From Sclerotinia nivalis (lineage: Eukaryota; Ascomycota; Leotiomycetes; Helotiales; Sclerotiniaceae): a DNA stretch of 64,000 bases. Where the stretch lies: positions 682,001 to 746,000 of the forward strand of contig JAPEIS010000006.1 in NCBI GenBank assembly GCA_029531795.1, written 5' to 3'. Both the position numbers and the translations under genes were made by a program. The notes beneath the pieces are model-generated. The model was not told the DNA's origin, ran no database searches, and saw only the letters and a program-made list of their open reading frames with translations. Shown one piece after another: positions 59,628 to 64,000 of the stretch (within the stretch, counting starts at the first letter, position 1; the number at the start of each line of letters is the position of its first letter).

Positions 59628-62600
59628 CTAATCCCTGATATAAACCGGAATACCATAAACACAAACCGCAGCCGCATTAAGATACTTCAATTTACAAGCC
59701 CCCTTTGCCTTTGCCACGGCCTCAACCAAAGATAATTTTCCCCCATGCTCCTCATCCTTCTCCGCCTTAACTTTCTTTCCCCTTCCTCTACCCTTCCCTT
59801 CTTTCTTCTCCTTTGCTTCCGCTTTTTCACCCTCACTTCCCAACAAACCCCATCCCTCCAACATCTTTCCCGCAAACCGATCAATATCCCTATCCGTGAC
59901 ATCCCACAACGTCGCCACTAATGCTGCACTCCCCGCATGCATATAATGCACCGGCTGTCCTCCTAACTCAAACTCTCCATAATCAGTGAGAGCACCACTA
60001 CTACAGCCCATCAAGATCGCCACTGCGCATTTTTCCATCTTGCGAATTTCTTTCGAACGAATGAATTGTCCTCCGCTTCCATGACCGAAATACAAGAAGA
60101 CGTCCTTATTTTGCAATTCGTATTTAATCTCTTCTTCAGACGGTGCACGGTTGGTGATGCCGGACCAGGAGGGAAGGGCTTCGAGGGGAGCTTGGAAGGT
60201 GGCTTGAGTAGTTTTGAGATCCCCTTCTGGGTTCAGGATATAGGCGCCATTATTGCGATCGATGTAATGTCCCTCTGGACCTTCACTTTCTGTTTTTTGT
60301 TGTTTGGAGATCCGGTCTCGAAGACAGCCAAGTGAGGGTAGACGCGAGACTGCTAGACCTTCCATACAGGGTAGTGATTCCCATGGGAAGATATGAAGGG
60401 CTTTGTCTAATATTAGGATTGTATGCTTTCCTTCTTCGCTCTGATTCGAACTGTGAGCAGCTTCGTGATAGCAACGAAGAGCATCATGGATTTCAATGAC
60501 GATTGAATCAAAATCAATTTCCGCATACGCATTCAATTCTCCATGGAATTGCAGAACGTCAACCACGAAATACAAAAGATCGGTCAATTGCTCCGAAAAG
60601 TCGCAATCATCTGCTGTCGGATCTCCGAGACCGACAAATAACTCCAGAATTCTACTGTCCAAAGTGACACGAGGTCTAGAATTTCTCTTACTCTTTCGAC
60701 GGGAAGGGAGATGCTTGTCGAGTACATTTTCGAAGGATTTCTGGAAGCGAGCAAGTAGATCTGATTTTCTGGTGTATTGGGAAAATATTCCTGCAAAACC
60801 TCCCAACCATACTTTCTCAATGTTCTCTAGTAAATCCTTAAGGCGAGAGTCCAATTCCTCACGTTCTGCCCACCAAGCAAGTTTAGCTTCACGACCCGTT
60901 CTGCTAGGACCGCTTTGTGAGTTAGCTTTCGCAGAATCAATAATATCCAAGAGCTCGCATTTTCCTTGTTCAAAACCAAACACTTCTTCATCCGCATCCA
61001 TAGAATTGTTACGCCCCAGAGGTAGACGGAGCACAAACGGACTATGGCCAGTTTGTAATTTAGTAATAGAAAGTTCTTGACGATTCTCGCTCAAAGATAT
61101 TGATAAGGCAGTCCACGTTTTAGGTAGGATATCTATATATTCTTTCTGAAATTTCGGGATGTCGCAGAATGACAATGAAGCCCCAAGACTTGATCGTCGT
61201 GACATAGCTCCACAATCTGGCCAACGAAGATCATCCAGTTCTGGGATACAAGTCTCCTGTAAAATAACTTTACGCTCTCTGCGGAATGCTAGAGTTCGCG
61301 CAGAATCAATGGAGCAACTTGCAAGGCCAGGTTGAGATCTTCCTTTGATTGGCCCTGCAGCAGAGAGCAGAATAGAAACATTATTTAAAAGAGACGTTAT
61401 CTTGTGCATGACAGAGATTGGAGCAACGAGAAATGCAACTGGATAAGTTTCGACCAGAATTTCTTGAGCTCGGTGCAACTTGTCAAAAAGACTATCTGGA
61501 GCTGGGCTCTTTGCTCCACGACCACTCTTCGACGCTTGAGTTTTTTTTGACGGTGATTGATGTGCGAAAGTTGGTTTTTCGACATGGCCCTTGCTGCCTT
61601 TTAGAGTTCCGACGACTGATGGAAATGAGAGCGTTGAGTCTTGAAGCACAGAATATACTGGATCGGAGGCCATTTGCTCCATGCAGCGCACAAGCAACCA
61701 TCTAGCTTCCGAGAGGCCTTGATATACCTCATCCAACTGGGTGTTAGAGTATTTGCTGGCCTCCTCCAAGAAAACTTGGGCTTCATTCCTTCTTTTCACG
61801 CTCATTAAAGCGTCAGCTAATTGCCACAGAATATTTGCTCGTAAAGAGTCTAATTGAGGACACTCTGTGCTGACGGATGATTCAATTGGAGTTGGAGTCT
61901 TGGAACGAACGACAGGTTTTCGGGGAACTGGCACTTTTTTCCGAATGGTGGTTTTCCTAGCGACTGGCGCTTTTCGCTTCGATATTTCGAGCGTTTGCAT
62001 TCCGGTCTCCAGTGTATCGGGAACCTTCTGTGCGCCAGTATTACCTGATTCCAGAGCTGCAAGAAATGTAGGGTCTATGAGAGTTTTGAGAATTTGATTT
62101 GCTTCTTCCAAACATGCGATTTCAGCTTTACGATCTCCAAGCATTCCACGGAGACGCCCTACTTGACATGCAACAGTCACCGAACTTTTGCCCTTGATAC
62201 CATTCTTATAGTATTTCTCGGCATCCATAAGGTAATCGGTGCCCTTGTCTAGATCCCCGGCTTTAGTCCAAATGCTTCCAAGGGTTGCTAAAGCTATTGC
62301 AGTCTGCCCATCAAAATTGAATGCTTTAATGAGTTCATGGGCTTGCTCTGCATAATGCAATGTCTCTTGGAATAATCCATGATGGGCGTATAAATTGGAT
62401 AAATGGACCAGCCCCTGAAAAAGAGGGCTGACTAGTGGCCAAAATCCAATTCCTGATGGGCTATCTTGTGGCTGAGGATGGTCGGCTATTTTGTTTGTAG
62501 AAATGTCTAGTTGGGACAGTTCATGTGCTACCTTTTCCGCATCTTCTTTGGGCGCCGCCGCTAGTTTCTTTTTCCGAAGGATTGCTTCGGTGGTAGCCCA

Positions 62601-64000
62601 GGCGCGTCTAAGCAACCTAACGCTTTGCTTAGCATGAACAAGAGCAGATTCTGAACCTCCCTGTTCAATGGCAAGCATTGATCGGATCAGAGAAGCTTTC
62701 GCAACCACACAGTTCAGTCGAGTCTTTTCTTGGAGACTGAGTGGTGCTTTATCTTCTTCTATCTCTTTTCGCTCCAGAATGAAGGCTCCTTCAGCACATT
62801 CTAAATGAAATTGACTATGACGTGTCAGTAGGTCTGGAGGATAAAGATTTGTAGTCATACCATTTTTCAAGATTTCCAAGTGCTAACATATATTGTGAGT
62901 ACGCAATGTGAAGGTCTGTTTTGGCGCCAAGATCGCTGCGCAAGCTAAAGCTTTGGGCTTTGTCCAATGCTAATCCAGCTTTTCCAGAATATCCAAGTTG
63001 GAGCCATGAGAGACCTAAGGCACTGTAGGTTGACACAATGTCGTTGTGACCAGCTACTTCACAGTAGAGCTCATTGTAATCAGCAATGAGTCGAAGAATG
63101 ACAAGCTTGTCAGTTTCAAGACCTCTCATTTCCATGAAATTGGCAAGCGATTGTAAGTGGAGCAAGAGCTGTGGAATATTTTCAATGCGAAGCTGCATAG
63201 CCGCGAGAGTTTCAACACCAGAACGAATATTTCGCCAGTTCACGATGCAGTTGTTCAGAATTTTGATGCTAATTTCATCTTTTTGAAGTTCAATTATACT
63301 CATTGCCATAGCCACCCAGTGCCTTACGTAACCTGCTAAACCAGAATCCTGAGATGTTTCGATATCGATAGACTTGGTCATAAGCGCTTTGAGCGTATCG
63401 AGCATAGAACCGTCTGTTTGTTTATCATGCGAATGTTGAAATATGGTCATTGCTCGTAGTCTACGAACGGGGTATTGGTTTAAGTCGTACACAGAGAGGA
63501 GGTTATCAAAGACTTTGCGTTTCAAATCCACAGCAACAGAAGTAGGATTAGTTAGGCCAGCCAATATGTCCAATTGATGCTCAAGAACAGCACCCTTTTG
63601 CTCATCCGTCCAGGAAATAGCGAAAAGCCAAGGCTCGGCAGAAACTTCTGGATGATTGAGATATACCTTTACCAGAGACTGTATAGTTCGAGCAAGAACG
63701 GGGGCATCATCACTACATTCCCAAGCCTTGCGGATTGATAGATTTCTGGCACCTTCAACAACCTTGCATAAGACACCGTTCTCTACCATCTCATCTCGTA
63801 ACATGGCAAGAGCTTTGAAGAGTTCGTCAAATCGGCCGGTAGTTTTAGAAAGATCCGCCATTCGTTCTAGTTTCATAGATATAAGACCGGATTTCCTGTC
63901 CGAAAGGGGTCTCGATTTAAGACAGTCAATTGACCTTCGTAGTACCACTCGTGCCTGTGGAGTATCTTTGCCAAGGTCGGCATTGCGACGTATGTCAAGA
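59628..64000 (-). CDS. ESP1: Separase (ESP1/CutA type), N-terminus outside the window
   Basis: Caspase-like cysteine protease (peptidase family C50) that cleaves cohesin at anaphase onset. The reading frame is open from position 64000 to 62861, then continues after a 46-bp intron (62815-62860) through 62814-59628, giving about 1,442 C-terminal residues; full-length fungal separases are around 2,000. The N-terminal part is helical and repeat-like, as expected of the TPR/ARM region. The protease domain has ILILDKALHIFPWESLPCME, then the catalytic His in DVFLYFGHGSGGQF (codon 60081-60083) and the catalytic Cys in VAILMGCSSGAL (codon 60003-60005). ALVATLWDVTDRDIDRF and a Lys-rich insert come before the end. 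Both catalytic residues are intact. Convergent with the Mrl1-like gene. Confidence 0.96.

Noticed and set aside
60496..61080. 194-codon plus-strand ORF
   Set aside because: Antisense to the separase coding region, with Ser-rich shadow composition.

Overview
The window is nuclear DNA of a filamentous ascomycete. The evidence is short GT-AG introns (mostly 46-150 bp), AT-rich spacers full of microsatellites, and single-copy fungal genes: a PacC zinc-finger regulator, Dml1/Misato, an FHA-forkhead factor, an ING-PHD protein, an Stm1-type protein and separase. The glutamine-rich PacC N-terminus and the sparse gene layout suggest Leotiomycetes, probably Sclerotiniaceae (Botrytis/Sclerotinia type). 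That placement is inference. I see no rRNA, convincing tRNA, transposon or CRISPR array. All exon borders were assigned by eye from splice signals and frame continuity.

Layout. 0-3.4 kb: an Rcm1/NSUN5 rRNA methyltransferase (-) and RLP24 (+) diverge from a 410-bp promoter; both serve 60S biogenesis. 6-8 kb: a forkhead regulator (-). 11.2-15.1 kb: a 17-exon gene (-) for a Thr-rich, GPI-anchored wall protein, whose core is eight consecutive exons of exactly 168 bp. 16.6-21.3 kb: Dml1 (-), a thioredoxin-fold protein (+) and an intron-rich NTF2-like protein (-). 21.9-24.0 kb: pacC (-), with eight PacC-type hexamers in its upstream region. 27.1 kb: a possible small spliced gene (+). 29.7-38.6 kb: an ING-PHD protein, a membrane protein and a C2H2 regulator, all (-). 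44.6 kb: a Par32/DUF3602-type gene (+) carrying a frame-breaking 40-bp tandem duplication. 48.4-52.5 kb: an Stm1/SERBP1-type protein and a bZIP factor, both (-). 57.0 kb: an Mrl1/MRH-type sorting receptor (+). 59.6 kb to the right edge: separase (-), with its N-terminus outside the window.

How the genes relate. Most are housekeeping or regulatory genes with no cluster logic; this is not a biosynthetic cluster. The pairs with a plausible link are Rcm1/RLP24 (ribosome biogenesis), Dml1 with the redox protein (shared promoter), and pacC with its own binding sites. Sequence just 3' of stop codons tends to be C-poor on the sense strand, in either orientation, which helps locate gene ends in the long spacers.

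I found no clear new multi-gene system. The most unusual items are the tandem symmetric-exon wall protein, the PacC-site cluster and the Par32-like duplication.
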